Origin: a bacterium
GTDB lineage: Bacteria; Chloroflexota; Dormibacteria; UBA8260; Bog-877
Direction: 5' to 3'
Length of the DNA stretch: 20,730 nucleotides
NCBI GenBank assembly: GCA_021802115.1
Contig: JAKABA010000055.1
Span: forward strand, 1-20,730
Both the position numbers and the translations under genes were made by a program. This document shows, piece by piece, positions 20,006 to 20,730 of the stretch. The notes under the pieces were generated by a model that was given only the letters and a program-made list of their open reading frames with translations, searched no databases and was not told where the DNA came from. Numbering within the stretch: the stretch's first letter is position 1; every line of letters starts with the position of its first letter.

Positions 20006-20033
20006 TTTTGGTGCGGCCCCAAAAATGGGCCGC
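20006..20033. repeat. Two overlapping inverted repeats upstream of the furA promoter
   Basis: GCGGCCC (20013-20019) pairs with GGGCCGC (20027-20033). TTTTGG (20006-20011) pairs with CCAAAA (20019-20024). The two helices exclude each other. They begin 6 bp upstream of the -35 box, a plausible place for a regulator. Confidence 0.4.
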
Positions 20034-20546
20034 TCGGAGCGGGCCGGGCGCTCAGCCGCCGTCGGGGAGAGCGTGCGCGAACCGGCCGAGGTGGGCCAAG
20101 GGTCCTGGGGCACCTTCGGAGCGATCCGGAACGTGGCTTGGATTCCCCGGCAGGAGCGGTAGCGGTCTGCTCTCCGCCAGCTCCACACGGCCTGGGCGAG
20201 GCACGGCGGATGCCGCTGCCCTTCCCCCACCGACGAGGTCGCCAACCCCGGGGCAGCAACACGTGGAAGGACGCATTGCCCCGCCTGCCGCAGGGGACGA
20301 TTCTGCGTCACCATGGGCGGCAAGCGACGCTGAGACCGGGCTCGCCCAGAGGCGAGCCTGCCGGAGGGAAACGGCGGAGCTTGAGGGAGAACAGGAGAAG
20401 GTGGAGCGACAGGATCCAGATCCAGGTAGGTCTGAAGTGGGCATCACCCTGCTCGCCTGCCAGTTCACCATTGAGCGGATCACGGTGGGCTACTTCGGCC
20501 CCGGCCCTGCCTCCCCCGCCTTGAGAAGTCCAGCCACGGCCGGGTG
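20034..20546. other. Non-coding stretch upstream of furA; no gene recognised
   Basis: Open frames on both strands (one of 195 codons on the plus strand) lack start signals and family resemblance. One perfect hairpin is present at 20339-20358. A purine-rich run (about 20362-20412) follows it. Confidence 0.4.
20339..20358. repeat. Perfect hairpin (8-bp stem, CAGA loop)
   Basis: GGCTCGCC (20339-20346) and GGCGAGCC (20351-20358) flank CAGA. No T tract follows on either strand, so a factor-independent terminator is not supported. Confidence 0.45.
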
Positions 20547-20701
20547 GTCGATTCCCTGGTCATAGATCCGATCACCCTCAGCGGCGGTGTTGTCCGCCGC
20601 CGCACCACGTCCGAAACCACAAGCGCTTCCGTAGGGCATGGTGCCGGAGCGTGGCGACGACAGCCCTACAAGCCGCGACTAGTCAGCAGCAGGGAATCGA
20701 C
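20547..20701. other. 155-bp structured element with three inverted repeats
   Basis: A perfect 12-bp inverted repeat, GTCGATTCCCTG (20547-20558) and CAGGGAATCGAC (20690-20701), encloses two further perfect 7-bp inverted repeats: GCGGCGG/CCGCCGC (20581-20587 and 20594-20600, 6-nt loop) and GTAGGGC/GCCCTAC (20631-20637 and 20663-20669). An 8-bp palindrome, GACTAGTC, lies just inside the right arm. Folded together they give a closed three-way junction. It could be a small RNA, a short transposon-like element with terminal repeats, or chance in GC-rich DNA. The strand is unknown. Confidence 0.3.
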
Positions 20702-20730
20702 GAGGCGCCGACGGTTCGCGCCAGTGCGCC

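Noticed and set aside
19963..20262. 100-codon upstream extension of furA
   Set aside because: The segment contains the predicted promoter and has no Fur homology; the family N-terminus fits the ATG at 19962.
19978..20565. 195-codon plus-strand frame upstream of furA
   Set aside because: It starts inside the furA promoter, spans hairpins and resembles no family.

Overview
This is a high-GC (roughly two thirds or more G+C by eye) bacterial chromosomal segment, mostly housekeeping on the left two thirds and looser, more accessory-looking on the right third. Several traits point to the Actinomycetota/Chloroflexota/Dormibacterota side of the tree: a furA-katG pair, a DUF664 (DinB-like) protein fragment, -10 boxes placed 6-8 nt before start codons (leaderless messages), and a GH57 glucanotransferase beside a GlgX debranching enzyme. 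A Dormibacterota or Chloroflexota-type soil bacterium is my best guess, held with low confidence.

Layout. (1) 1-230, minus: one end of an IS607-family insertion sequence, with the first 62 codons of its serine-recombinase transposase; it breaks a DUF664 gene whose N-terminal part survives at about 225-384. (2) 384-6514, minus: an overlapping cluster uvrB - glgX - GH57 glucanotransferase - (broken) DUF664. (3) 6590-8437, plus: an ABC-F ATPase diverging from uvrB. (4) 13812-8395, minus: a tight cluster of class I methyltransferase - polA - mutM - GT4 glycosyltransferase, whose last gene overlaps the ABC-F gene tail to tail by 43 bp. (5) 13989-14589, plus: a BFN/DUF151 protein followed closely by tRNA-Leu(CAA). 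(6) 14876-16482, plus: a small P-loop kinase-like protein and a GNAT acetyltransferase, separated by long gaps. (7) 19962-17175, minus: furA-katG, with a readable sigma70-type promoter. (8) 19963-20730: a non-coding region with several inverted repeats, including a 155-bp element with three nested or adjacent helices near the right edge.

How the genes work together. UvrB, PolA and MutM cover nucleotide- and base-excision repair, and KatG with its peroxide-sensing regulator FurA handles oxidative stress. GlgX and the GH57 enzyme remodel glycogen or maltodextrin: GlgX removes alpha-1,6 branches, and the GH57 enzyme acts on the resulting linear alpha-1,4 chains. No defence system, CRISPR array, prophage or biosynthetic cluster is visible. 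I did not find a convincing undescribed multi-gene system. The observations most worth a second look are the IS607 junction, the recurring leaderless promoter pattern and the structured non-coding element at 20547-20701.
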